From Desulfurococcales archaeon (lineage in GTDB: Archaea > Thermoproteota > Thermoprotei_A > Sulfolobales > Desulfurococcaceae), in contig JALWQP010000086.1 in NCBI GenBank assembly GCA_027083045.1, positions 1-18,753 of the forward strand: DNA of 18,753 bases, written 5' to 3'. The notes beneath the pieces were generated by a model. The model did not search any database, was not told the DNA's origin, and saw only the letters and a program-made list of their open reading frames with translations. Each line of letters starts with the position of its first letter. Positions within the stretch are counted from its first letter, which is position 1. Below are positions 7,070 to 14,274 of this stretch, one piece after another. A program made the position numbers and the translations under genes.

Positions 7070-8347
7070 TTAATCGAGAACTATCTCGTCGCCATTCAAC
7101 GGCCTAAATACCCTAATATCTTCACCTATTTCTTCACGAATTATTCTCTCGAGATTACTAGATGAATCAGGTTCCCCATGAACAATGATGATATTCTGGA
7201 CAACATTCTTATATCGTTTCACAACATCCAATAAGCCATCCTTACCAGCATGACTAGACAGGTCGAACCATTCTACACGGGCATTAACCCTCTCGATCCC
7301 GAACTCATCTATGCCTCCTGTCTCCAAAAGCTTATGGCCTGGACTATCTACGGCCTGATAGCTAACTAAATACACGGCGTTACTCGGGTTATCACCGATT
7401 TTCTTCAAATAATAGATACTAGGGCCTCCCTTCAACATTCCTGCAGAAGAAATAATCACTGCTGGTCTACGCCAGATCTTTCGCCTATCCTGCCATCCTC
7501 TGACAAACTTCACATGTTCAACAACCTTTTCGAAGAGACCTGGGTCGCGGAGGTATGCCTTATGTCTTAAATAAATGCTAGTGATCTCTCTACTCATCCC
7601 ATCTATGAAGATATCTGCCCCGGGAACCTCTGCATGAACAAGACACATGACTTCCTGCGTTCTCCCAACACTGAATGCTGGTATCAAGACAGTTCCTCCA
7701 GAATCCAGCACTTCTTCTATAGCGCTAGCCAAGCGATGCTCGGTTTCATGTCGAGGAGGATGCTTAGTGCTACCGTAAGTCGACTCGATGATCAGAGTGT
7801 CTATCTTTATTGGCCATAATTCCGCTTTTGACAGGGTCCATGTCTGAATGGTATTGATATCACCGGTATAAAGGATCCTATGCCCCGAAGGGGTCTCCAA
7901 ATACACCATGGAACTCCCAAGTATGTGTCCCGCACTCGTTAATAGAACTCTGAACCCGCCAAGCTCTATCTCTTGGCCATATTCTACAGCAATTGTTTTT
8001 GAGCTCATGTTTTCGACTTCCTCAAGATCATAGTCTATGTAGAACGCGTTTATCTTGAGAAAATCTCTGATAAGTAAACGTCCAATATCAAGAGTTGGTT
8101 TTGTCATAACTATTGGTGGACGGCCAGTAATATATAGGAGGGGGGCGGCCCCTATGTGATCTAGATGTGCATGTGTGATGACAGTACCTGTTAGATCTAT
8201 AGGTCTCACATGTCCTGGGAACTGTGGCCTGTCGTTCTCATCAAAATTAACTCCATAATCAAGAAGGATGTTTTGGCCTTGTTCACTAACCAAGTAAGCA
8301 GCTCTCCCTACTTCGCCGCCTCCACCGAGAATCTTTATTTTTGCCAT
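7070..8347 (-). CDS. Beta-CASP metallo-beta-lactamase ribonuclease (aCPSF2-type)
   Basis: Archaeal CPSF-like beta-CASP proteins are zinc-dependent endo- and 5'-3' exoribonucleases. The 425-residue product begins directly with the MBL domain (KIKILGGGGEVGRAAYLV) and lacks N-terminal KH domains, which separates aCPSF2 from the longer aCPSF1. Zinc motifs are seen in order: HAHLDH (59-64), SAGHILGSS with His141, GDIN with Asp163, and a C-terminal VHGE. Beta-CASP motifs include ESTYG, a central GGTVLIPAFSVGRTQE stretch, SSAGML and DLSSHAG. ATG 8347 has a GGTG about 11 bases upstream. The protein probably works in mRNA or rRNA 5'-end trimming; RNase J-like activity is an inference from relatives. 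Confidence 0.93.
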   Translation of the reverse strand: MAKIKILGGGGEVGRAAYLVSEQGQNILLDYGVNFDENDRPQFPGHVRPIDLTGTVITHAHLDHIGAAPLLYITGRPPIVMTKPTLDIGRLLIRDFLKINAFYIDYDLEEVENMSSKTIAVEYGQEIELGGFRVLLTSAGHILGSSMVYLETPSGHRILYTGDINTIQTWTLSKAELWPIKIDTLIIESTYGSTKHPPRHETEHRLASAIEEVLDSGGTVLIPAFSVGRTQEVMCLVHAEVPGADIFIDGMSREITSIYLRHKAYLRDPGLFEKVVEHVKFVRGWQDRRKIWRRPAVIISSAGMLKGGPSIYYLKKIGDNPSNAVYLVSYQAVDSPGHKLLETGGIDEFGIERVNARVEWFDLSSHAGKDGLLDVVKRYKNVVQNIIIVHGEPDSSSNLERIIREEIGEDIRVFRPLNGDEIVLD

Positions 8348-8383
8348 GATTTAACACCATTGTAACAGACTACAAACTATCCC

Positions 8384-8395
8384 ACTATTAATAGT
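8384..8395 (-). promoter_or_regulatory. 12-base perfect palindrome in the aCPSF2/NAC divergent promoter region
   Basis: ACTATTAATAGT at 8384-8395 is identical on both strands. It sits 37-48 bases before the aCPSF2 start, so it can act as that gene's TATA box (transcript start near 8360), while the palindrome could bind a dimeric regulator. The 138-base gap between the divergent aCPSF2 and NAC genes contains no other strong element; CTTTAAG near 8431 is a weak TATA candidate for NAC. Confidence 0.4.
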
Positions 8396-8485
8396 ATCTT
8401 CGCATGCAATCCTTAATTATGGATAATATCCTTTAAGACCAGCTAGTTATTAGATATAGAAGAATAGAAGCAATAGGTGTATAAG

Positions 8486-8842
8486 ATGCTACCAGGAATG
8501 AGTCCAAGAGAACTGAAACGGGCTTTAAAAAGAATGGGAATAGAACTACGAGAACTCGAAGATGTAAAAAGGGTTGAAATAATACTTTCATCGAAAAAGA
8601 TAGTAATAGACTCGCCCCAAGTCCTCCAAATGTTTGCTAGAGGGACAAACATATTTCAGATAACAGGCGGCAGTCTACATGAAGAGTCGCTAGAAGAAGA
8701 AGTAGAAATCGAAATCAGTGATGAAGATATAGAATTCATTGTTTCACAAACGGGAGTTTCCAAAGAAGAAGCGAGGAAAGCGCTCATCGAGGCGAAAGGT
8801 GATATAGCTGAAGCATTATTGAAACTAAAGAGTATGGGGTAA
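8486..8842 (+). CDS. nac: Nascent polypeptide-associated complex protein (NAC)
   Basis: Archaeal NAC is a homodimeric ribosome-associated chaperone related to eukaryotic alpha-NAC. The 118-residue product has the NAC beta-barrel core at about 25-62 (VKRVEIILSSKKIVIDSPQVLQMF, then FQITGG), an acidic linker, and a C-terminal UBA domain at about 78-118 (IEFIVSQTGVSKEEARKAL and GDIAEALLKLK). Both domains and the length are normal. GTG 8477 is in frame, but AGGTG at 8475-8479 is six bases before ATG 8486, which gives the usual MLPGMSPRELKRALKRMGI start. It is divergent from aCPSF2, and polB1 follows after seven bases, so the two are probably co-transcribed. Confidence 0.96.
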   Translation: MLPGMSPRELKRALKRMGIELRELEDVKRVEIILSSKKIVIDSPQVLQMFARGTNIFQITGGSLHEESLEEEVEIEISDEDIEFIVSQTGVSKEEARKALIEAKGDIAEALLKLKSMG

Positions 8843-8849
8843 ATAATCA

Positions 8850-11426
8850 TTGAAAATCAATAAAATAAAAGATGTTTACCGTCTTGTTCCAGATAGGAGG
8901 GTTAAAAAGCTTGATGAACCAGCTTATTTGTTAGGCGTATTTTATGATGGCGAACTAGGAAAAGCTGTTCTCGAGTTCATTAGCCTTGATGGGAGAAGAC
9001 TCATATATTTACCTGATCCTGTAGGGCATAAACCATACTTTCTCACAGATCTGCCTCCTAACGAAGTGAGTAAAATAAAAGAAATTATCAATCACCCCGG
9101 CTTTGATTCCATCGAGACCGTAACTAAGATAAATCCATTAACTAATGAAGAAGTACAATTAACAAAGATAATAACTAAAGATCCACTTAGTGTTGCTAAG
9201 CTCAGAGGAAAAGTGCCCCGAGCATGGGAGGCGCATATCAAGTACCATGAGAACTACGTATTTGACTACCAACTAATCCCCGGTATGAGATATCGCGTCA
9301 ACTCTACTAATACCAAGAACCCGTTCCACTTAATCAAACCAATGATACCGCAAGAAGTCGTGAATACCGTTAAAAACATATTCAGAGGGGAGGATGAAGA
9401 AACAAGAAAGCTAGCCCTTCAATGGCTACCATTATTCGAGGAAAAACCACCAAAAGCGAGAAGAGTCGCTATAGACATCGAGGTATATACCCCGTTTAGG
9501 GGAAGAGTACCACATCCCGTTGTAGCAGAATATCCTGTGACTAGTATTGCATTTGTCGGGAACGATGGATACAAACGCGTACTACTTCTTGCCCGAGAAC
9601 ATCACTGGGGAGAAATCCCTGAAGAATACCCTATGGACGCTACAATAGAGTTCTATGATAGTGAAGAAGCTCTTATAATGGAGGCAATCCGTGTTCTCGC
9701 GTCATATCCAATCATAGTAACATTCAACGGTGATAACTTCGACCTAAACTACTTATATCATAGGGCCCTAAGGATCGGAATACCAAAAGAACTATTGCCT
9801 TTCAGATTTCATGAGGACATGATAAAGATCGAGTCATCAATACATTTAGACCTATATAAGTTCTTCAAGAACCGTTCAATTAAATCCTATGCATTCAGTG
9901 GAAAATATCAGGAGGAGAACCTTGACACTATAGCCTCAGCACTACTGGGAATATCAAAGCTCGAGGTCGAAGGGAACATAGGAGAACTCCCCTATGGCAG
10001 GCTCATAGCATATAACTTTAGAGACGCCCTAATAACGCTGCAACTAACACTGTTCAATAAAGAACTTGTATGGAGGCTCATGATCCTATTAGCTCGTATT
10101 GCTAAAACCGGTATAGAAGATATATGTCGAAAGAGTATATCCAAATGGATCCAAAACCAGTTCTACTGGGAGCATCGAAGACTCGGCTATCTCATACCGG
10201 AGCCGGAAGACATAAAGAAACATAGCAAATCAAGTACAACACAGGCAACAATCGAGGGCAAAAAATATGCTGGTGCGCTAGTTATAGAGCCCCCGAAGGG
10301 GGTCTTCTTCAATATAACAGTTCTTGACGTGGCATCGCTGTATCCCAGCATAATAAAGAGATATAATTTGAGCTACGAGACCGTGGATTACGAAAAATGC
10401 CCCGAGAACCAGAGAATACCCGTTATAGATGAGACAGGGAAGAAGATACACTTCGTCTGCATAAGTCGTCCAGGCTTAACTGCACAGATAACTGGCCTAC
10501 TGAGAGATTTCCGTGTAGGACTCTACAAAAAGAGGGCTAAAAGTAAAGACGTACCGGAGGACCAAAGGACCTGGTACGACGTTGTTCAACGAGCTATGAA
10601 AGTATTCATAAATGCTAGCTACGGTGTATTCGGGGCATCAACATTTCCCCTCTACTCTCCATCAATGGCTGAGAGCGTTACAGCATTGGGTAGGAGATCC
10701 CTATACGCCATATTAAGAAAGGCGGCTGAAATAGGTGTCAAGGTTCTATATGGCGACACAGACTCTATATTCCTATGGGATCCCACTCCTGAGCAGTTGG
10801 CTAAACTACAAGAGTGGGTCTCAAGAAACCTAGGTCTGGAAATAGATGTGGATAAGATCTTCAAATACGCGCTTTTCTCGGGTCTTAAGAAGAACTACAT
10901 CGGTAGATATGTTGAAGGAGGCATAGAGATCAAGGGTATGGTTGCTAAAAAGAGAAACACGCCGGAATTCCTTAAGAAACTATTCACAGAATTAACTGAG
11001 AGGCTAAAACAGGCGGAAAACCCTGAAGATTTTGTCGAGCTAAAAGAATGGCTTGAAAACCAAGTGAAAACACTCTATAGAAAACTCCGAAAGAAAGAAG
11101 TCATGCTAAACGAGCTTGCATTCAAGGTAGGATTAACAAAGCCCGTAGAGAACTATACCAAGAATAAACCCCCACATGTTAAGGCCGCACTACAATTGAA
11201 ACGCCACGGAATAAATGTGGCTCCCGGTGACCTAATAATCTTTGTAAAGGTAAAATCCAGAGATGGATATAAAGCTGTTCAACTCACCCGACTATACGAG
11301 ATCGATCCAGATAAATACATAGAAATCATTAACGGTGCTCTAAGCCAGCTTCTAGGAGCCCTAGGTGTTAGTTGGGAGGACATCATAGGTGTTATGAAGC
11401 TCAGCCCACTATCCTTTTTCAAATAA
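8850..11426 (+). CDS. polB1: Family B DNA polymerase, crenarchaeal PolB1 (Dpo1) type
   Basis: This is the putative main replicative polymerase, 858 residues. Exonuclease motifs are complete: AIDIEVYTP (D209, E211), FNGDNFD (N293, D298) and YNFRD (Y388, D392). Polymerase motifs A (DVASLYPSI, D493), B (KVFINASYG, 584-592) and C (YGDTDS, D636 and D638) are intact, so both activities are expected. Stretches such as GHKPYFLTDL, EAHIKYHENY, AFSGKYQEENLD and KKRNTPEFLKK match Sulfolobus Dpo1 closely, favouring PolB1 over PolB2 or PolB3. Compared with Dpo1 it lacks the N-terminal extension of roughly 45 residues. Start is TTG 8850, with GGGGT at 8836-8840. It lies seven bases after NAC. Confidence 0.97.
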   Translation: MKINKIKDVYRLVPDRRVKKLDEPAYLLGVFYDGELGKAVLEFISLDGRRLIYLPDPVGHKPYFLTDLPPNEVSKIKEIINHPGFDSIETVTKINPLTNEEVQLTKIITKDPLSVAKLRGKVPRAWEAHIKYHENYVFDYQLIPGMRYRVNSTNTKNPFHLIKPMIPQEVVNTVKNIFRGEDEETRKLALQWLPLFEEKPPKARRVAIDIEVYTPFRGRVPHPVVAEYPVTSIAFVGNDGYKRVLLLAREHHWGEIPEEYPMDATIEFYDSEEALIMEAIRVLASYPIIVTFNGDNFDLNYLYHRALRIGIPKELLPFRFHEDMIKIESSIHLDLYKFFKNRSIKSYAFSGKYQEENLDTIASALLGISKLEVEGNIGELPYGRLIAYNFRDALITLQLTLFNKELVWRLMILLARIAKTGIEDICRKSISKWIQNQFYWEHRRLGYLIPEPEDIKKHSKSSTTQATIEGKKYAGALVIEPPKGVFFNITVLDVASLYPSIIKRYNLSYETVDYEKCPENQRIPVIDETGKKIHFVCISRPGLTAQITGLLRDFRVGLYKKRAKSKDVPEDQRTWYDVVQRAMKVFINASYGVFGASTFPLYSPSMAESVTALGRRSLYAILRKAAEIGVKVLYGDTDSIFLWDPTPEQLAKLQEWVSRNLGLEIDVDKIFKYALFSGLKKNYIGRYVEGGIEIKGMVAKKRNTPEFLKKLFTELTERLKQAENPEDFVELKEWLENQVKTLYRKLRKKEVMLNELAFKVGLTKPVENYTKNKPPHVKAALQLKRHGINVAPGDLIIFVKVKSRDGYKAVQLTRLYEIDPDKYIEIINGALSQLLGALGVSWEDIIGVMKLSPLSFFK

Positions 11427-11515
11427 GCATCACTAATATTTTAAACATAATAACTTATATTGCCCTTCTTCGATTATCCATTATCAGCACTAGAAATTAC
11501 ATGAGGAGAGATATA

Positions 11516-11803
11516 ATGCCTAAAAAGAGGGAGAGCCGAGGAAGACATAAGGGTTCCAAAGGCCGAGTCGAGTACATACAATGTGACAACTGTGGAAGAC
11601 TTATACCGAAAGATAAAGCTATATGCGTTACAAGATGGTATAGTCCGGTCAACCCACAGCTAGCCAGAGAATTGGAGAAAAAAGGCGCCATTATTATGAG
11701 ATACCCTGTAACCAAATGCTATTGTGTATCATGTGCGGTACACCTAGGAATAGTAAAGGTCAGACCAGAGCATGAGAGAAAACCAAAGCCCCAGCCAATA
11801 TAA
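11516..11803 (+). CDS. rps26e: Small-subunit ribosomal protein S26e
   Basis: A zinc-binding protein of the 30S platform near the mRNA exit, present in crenarchaea and eukaryotes. The 95-residue product starts MPKKRESRGRHKGSKGRVEY, a typical basic tail, and has the cysteine pattern CDNC (23, 26) and CYCVSC (68, 70, 73), of which C23, C26, C70 and C73 form the zinc site in relatives. ATG 11516 is chosen because GAGGAGAG at 11503-11510 is six bases upstream and the sequence before it does not match the family; ATG 11501 would add five residues. AACTTATATT near 11450-11459 is a possible TATA box. The next gene starts 32 bases inside this one. Confidence 0.95.
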   Translation: MPKKRESRGRHKGSKGRVEYIQCDNCGRLIPKDKAICVTRWYSPVNPQLARELEKKGAIIMRYPVTKCYCVSCAVHLGIVKVRPEHERKPKPQPI

Positions 11804-12281
11804 CATCGCTTTTATTGAGACAAAACCTGATTTTAACAGATACGATATTATACCCAGAATCATCAATTCGTTCAAACATACAGCAATGCTAGATAATCTA
11901 ATCATAGCTTATCCTCGAAAACGCTCCATGCATCTAGTTGTGTGCAAAAATAAACAACACAAGTGCCTTGATGAGAAAGTCTCGATCGAGGAATTTCTGC
12001 AAAAAATAATCAAAGACGCATATATAATTCATCTAACTGAAAATGCTCCACTAAGTATTCATTATTTTCGCCCCTGGCTCACATCCATAAGCAAGAGTTA
12101 TGACAAAATATTGTTTCTCTCAGGGATTCATAGCGATATCCCCTATAGTCTTCTTGAGAGAATGCGTGAGATTTCACTAGGAATAGAATTGCTGAGTCTG
12201 GGTAGAGTCCCCTACCTTGCATCAAGTATTCCAATAATAATAGATTTACTCATATCAACAGGTTTAGCGGAAATAATATAA
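11772..12281 (+). CDS. Conserved-looking protein of unknown function, possibly a SPOUT-fold methyltransferase
   Basis: I do not firmly recognise this 169-residue protein. It has no membrane segment, signal peptide or cysteine zinc pattern. Its last 60 residues alternate strands and helices in a way that recalls the C-terminal knot of SPOUT RNA methyltransferases: YDKILFLSGIHSDIP (strand and loop), SLLERMREISLGIELLSLG (the SLG-type loop), then VPYLASSIPIIIDLLIS (helix). That is a resemblance only. The start at ATG 11772 overlaps rps26e by 32 bases and has a weak site (GGTCAG), so it is probably translated by coupling; the first ten or so residues may be untypical. Co-transcription with S26e would fit an rRNA-related role. 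Confidence 0.7.
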   Translation: MRENQSPSQYNIAFIETKPDFNRYDIIPRIINSFKHTAMLDNLIIAYPRKRSMHLVVCKNKQHKCLDEKVSIEEFLQKIIKDAYIIHLTENAPLSIHYFRPWLTSISKSYDKILFLSGIHSDIPYSLLERMREISLGIELLSLGRVPYLASSIPIIIDLLISTGLAEII

Positions 12282-12334
12282 TGTAGCTATCTCTTCAAAT
12301 TCTATCTAAGAAAATAATGAAATAAGGTGTAAGG

Positions 12335-12658
12335 ATGCCTAGAATAAAGAAACTAGTACTGGTAACAGCAACGCATCATCCGTATCATAGTCTTTGGACA
12401 AAAATTGCAGAAGAAGCCGCCAGAAGACTAGGTGCTCAGGTTGAAGTGAAATACGAAGATTACGTCTATCTAATTGAACATGGCGATACCGACGAATACG
12501 GTATGGCTTGGGTTCCACAGCTATTAGCAGAATTTGATGACGGCAGTATACGTGTTCTTCTATCACAGTTACCGTTAAACGAGGCATTACAGCCAGATTA
12601 TGAGAAAGCCTTGGAAACAATTGTCAAAAGAGCCAAAGAATACGAAGGCTCAGCCTAG
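12335..12658 (+). CDS. Thioredoxin/glutaredoxin-fold protein lacking the active-site cysteines
   Basis: A 107-residue protein with thioredoxin-fold order: strand KKLVLVTAT, then HHPYHSLWTKIAEEAARRLG (helix 1), strand QVEVKYEDYVYL, a loop ending in VPQLLAEFDDGSI with the cis-proline pattern of glutaredoxins (residues 60-62), and a closing helix (DYEKALETIVKRAKEY). Where glutaredoxin has CPYC the sequence reads HPYH (15-18), and the protein contains no cysteine at all. A dithiol redox role is therefore excluded; scaffolding, metal binding or another partner role is possible. AAGGTGT at 12324-12330 is a clear ribosome binding site. Its stop codon interlocks with that of trmI on the opposite strand. 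Confidence 0.8.
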   Translation: MPRIKKLVLVTATHHPYHSLWTKIAEEAARRLGAQVEVKYEDYVYLIEHGDTDEYGMAWVPQLLAEFDDGSIRVLLSQLPLNEALQPDYEKALETIVKRAKEYEGSA

Positions 12659-13470
12659 CACCGGAGAGCGTTTTTATTTTCACAAAACACTTTTCTTGCA
12701 TAAACTATGTACCCGGTATGACCTATCATTAATGTCTGGGGACGGGTCGCGCCCTTGGACACATCATATTCTCTAAGCAATAACTCATATGCATGCACTG
12801 ATAAGAATCCCCCATGCTCCCGAAGAGCGATAACAGTCTTTTCCAGCTGGTTGACCGTGGGAACGTATATTATTGCTGGAAAACCAGGCTTCAACACTTC
12901 ATAGATGGTTTGTAAGGCATTCCATGGATCCGGTATGTCGAGAAAAACAGCATCCAGACCACGTAAATCCAGGGGTTTCCTTATATCACCTATTTTTAAA
13001 ACCACACGATCTTTATAGCCTAGAATCTCTATAGCCTCCCCTAGGATCCTAATCCTTTTCTCATTTAGATCGAAACCGTATATCCTACCATTAGGGCCGA
13101 CAAAATTAGCAAGGCTTATGGTCAGAAAACCTGTTCCAACACCTGCCTCGAGAATGCGTGAGCCCGGACGTATTCCGGATAAATATATCATGAACGACAA
13201 GTCTTTAGGATAGATGACTTGAGTTGTTCTCTTAAGAAGTCTAAGTTTATCGATTAGAATAGGAGGCAGGATATATGCTTTCACTCCTCTACTGGTGTAT
13301 ACTATTTCTCCAAAACTCTTACCAATGATATGATCATGTTTAATGAAGCCCTTGTCAGTACCCAGAATACCGCCTTTGACCAATCGTATGACGAAGGTTC
13401 TCTTCTCGTCAATATATATTGAGACTATATCTCCATAACTAAGACTATCAGTCCTGGTGTCAGTCATCAT
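12655..13470 (-). CDS. trmI: tRNA (adenine-N1)-methyltransferase TrmI (positions 57/58)
   Basis: TrmI methylates A58, and in archaea often also A57, in the tRNA T loop, as a homotetramer using S-adenosylmethionine. An N-terminal beta domain (SYGDIVSIYIDEKRTFVIRL, then HDHIIGKSFGE) is followed by QVIYPKDLSFMIYLSGIRPG, SAM motif I RILEAGVGTGFLT, motif II YGFDLNEKRI, and the catalytic-loop LDIPDPW. These are standard for the archaeal family. An ATG at 13500 is also in frame, giving 281 residues; ATG 13470 (or 13467) is favoured by GAGGAAAGG directly before it and by the TATA box at 13519-13526, but the longer form cannot be excluded. It is divergent from the ASCH gene and shares a CTAG stop overlap with the thioredoxin-like gene. 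Confidence 0.93.
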   Translation of the reverse strand: MMTDTRTDSLSYGDIVSIYIDEKRTFVIRLVKGGILGTDKGFIKHDHIIGKSFGEIVYTSRGVKAYILPPILIDKLRLLKRTTQVIYPKDLSFMIYLSGIRPGSRILEAGVGTGFLTISLANFVGPNGRIYGFDLNEKRIRILGEAIEILGYKDRVVLKIGDIRKPLDLRGLDAVFLDIPDPWNALQTIYEVLKPGFPAIIYVPTVNQLEKTVIALREHGGFLSVHAYELLLREYDVSKGATRPQTLMIGHTGYIVYARKVFCENKNALRC

Positions 13471-13518
13471 CCTTTCCTCAGTAATACCAACCCTCTTCAT
13501 CTAGAATTATACTAGATG

Positions 13519-13537
13519 TATATAATCCGTTTTAAAA
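13519..13537. promoter_or_regulatory. Bidirectional promoter between trmI and the ASCH gene
   Basis: Two AT blocks, TATATAAT (13519-13526) and the palindromic TTTTAAAA (13530-13537), occupy the 60-base gap between the divergent genes. Either can act as a TATA box: the first fits an ASCH transcript starting near 13549, just before its GGTGAT, and both fit trmI transcripts starting at about 13496-13508. Confidence 0.5.
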
Positions 13538-13560
13538 GTAGAGAAGACTGGGTGATTTGA

Positions 13561-14031
13561 TTGGAGGAGGAAAAGAAAGTATATTTGATGAGTATTAGGC
13601 CTAAATACGCCTACAGGATATTTGCAGGCATGAAGAAGTTTGAGCTGAGGAAATGGTTTGGCCTCAAACCAGAGCCCGGTTCCACGATTATTGTGTATGC
13701 TAGCGGGAGTGTAAGAGCAATAATTGGCGAGTTTACAGTTGGTAAGGTCATATTTGGGGATTCAAATGCTGTTTGGCGTAAGTTAAACGAATTTACACAG
13801 ACAGGGCTAGGAAGAGATGATTATAGCTATATATCAGGCTCTCGAGCCGCTATGGCGCTTGAGGTCGTTAATCCTAAACTGTATGACTACCCAATTACAC
13901 TTAACGAGCTACGCAGGATTTTCCCGGGTTTCATGCCGCCACTAAGTTTTAGGGTTCTTGAACTAGATGAGCCACTATATAGGTTATTAATAGAAAAGGC
14001 TAGAAAATCCGTCAAATCAACTATCTCCTAA
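13561..14031 (+). CDS. ASCH-domain (PUA-like) protein
   Basis: ASCH domains share the PUA-like beta-barrel fold and are proposed to bind RNA; characterised members include small ribonucleases and an N4-acetylcytidine amidohydrolase. The 156-residue product opens with the diagnostic stretch VYLMSIRPKYAYRIFAGMKK and FELRKWF (about 7-33), followed by beta strands (STIIVYASGSVRAIIGEFTVGKVIFG) and a PPLSFRVLEL segment. A C-terminal helix ends the protein. Start is TTG 13561, four bases after GGTGAT at 13551-13556. It is divergent from trmI and six bases from the convergent ribbon-helix-helix gene. The domain call is strong; substrate and function are unknown. Confidence 0.88.
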   Translation: MEEEKKVYLMSIRPKYAYRIFAGMKKFELRKWFGLKPEPGSTIIVYASGSVRAIIGEFTVGKVIFGDSNAVWRKLNEFTQTGLGRDDYSYISGSRAAMALEVVNPKLYDYPITLNELRRIFPGFMPPLSFRVLELDEPLYRLLIEKARKSVKSTIS

Positions 14032-14037
14032 AAACCA

Positions 14038-14223
14038 TTACTGGACTCTAAGTTCTGCCTCCTGTATCCATAATTCTTTCTTAAGGAGGTCGCGGACAGC
14101 TACTCTTATTACTTCGCTCCTACTACTATACCGTCCAATCTTTACTAGTTCGTCTAATCCTTCAACATATATCTCGGGCATTTTAACGGTAATTAATCTC
14201 ATCCTTGCAATGCTTCCAGCCAT
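14038..14223 (-). CDS. Ribbon-helix-helix (CopG/Arc-type) transcriptional regulator
   Basis: A 61-residue protein made almost wholly of one RHH domain: the DNA-contacting strand MRLITVKMP, helix 1 EIYVEGLDELVKIGRY, and helix 2 after the conserved SRSEVIRVAVRDLLKKEL. Such proteins are homodimers that insert the paired strands into the major groove, and many repress their own gene or serve as antitoxins. The ATG at 14223 has a good GGTGA seven bases before it; ATG 14202 would begin directly at the strand. A strong TATA element lies upstream. It converges on the ASCH gene with only six bases between stop codons. No toxin-like partner is encoded on its own strand nearby. Confidence 0.9.
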   Translation of the reverse strand: MAGSIARMRLITVKMPEIYVEGLDELVKIGRYSSRSEVIRVAVRDLLKKELWIQEAELRVQ

Positions 14224-14251
14224 ATCTTTTCACCGTTAAAAGAATGCCAGC

Positions 14252-14266
14252 ATAAAAATTTAAAAA
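14252..14266 (-). promoter_or_regulatory. TATA region of the ribbon-helix-helix gene
   Basis: On the minus strand the block reads TTTTTAAATTTTTAT, 29-43 bases before the ATG at 14223. It lies in the 51-base gap after the tRNA-binding gene, so the regulator has its own promoter. The T-run could also help end the upstream transcript. Confidence 0.5.
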
Positions 14267-14274
14267 CCCCCAAA

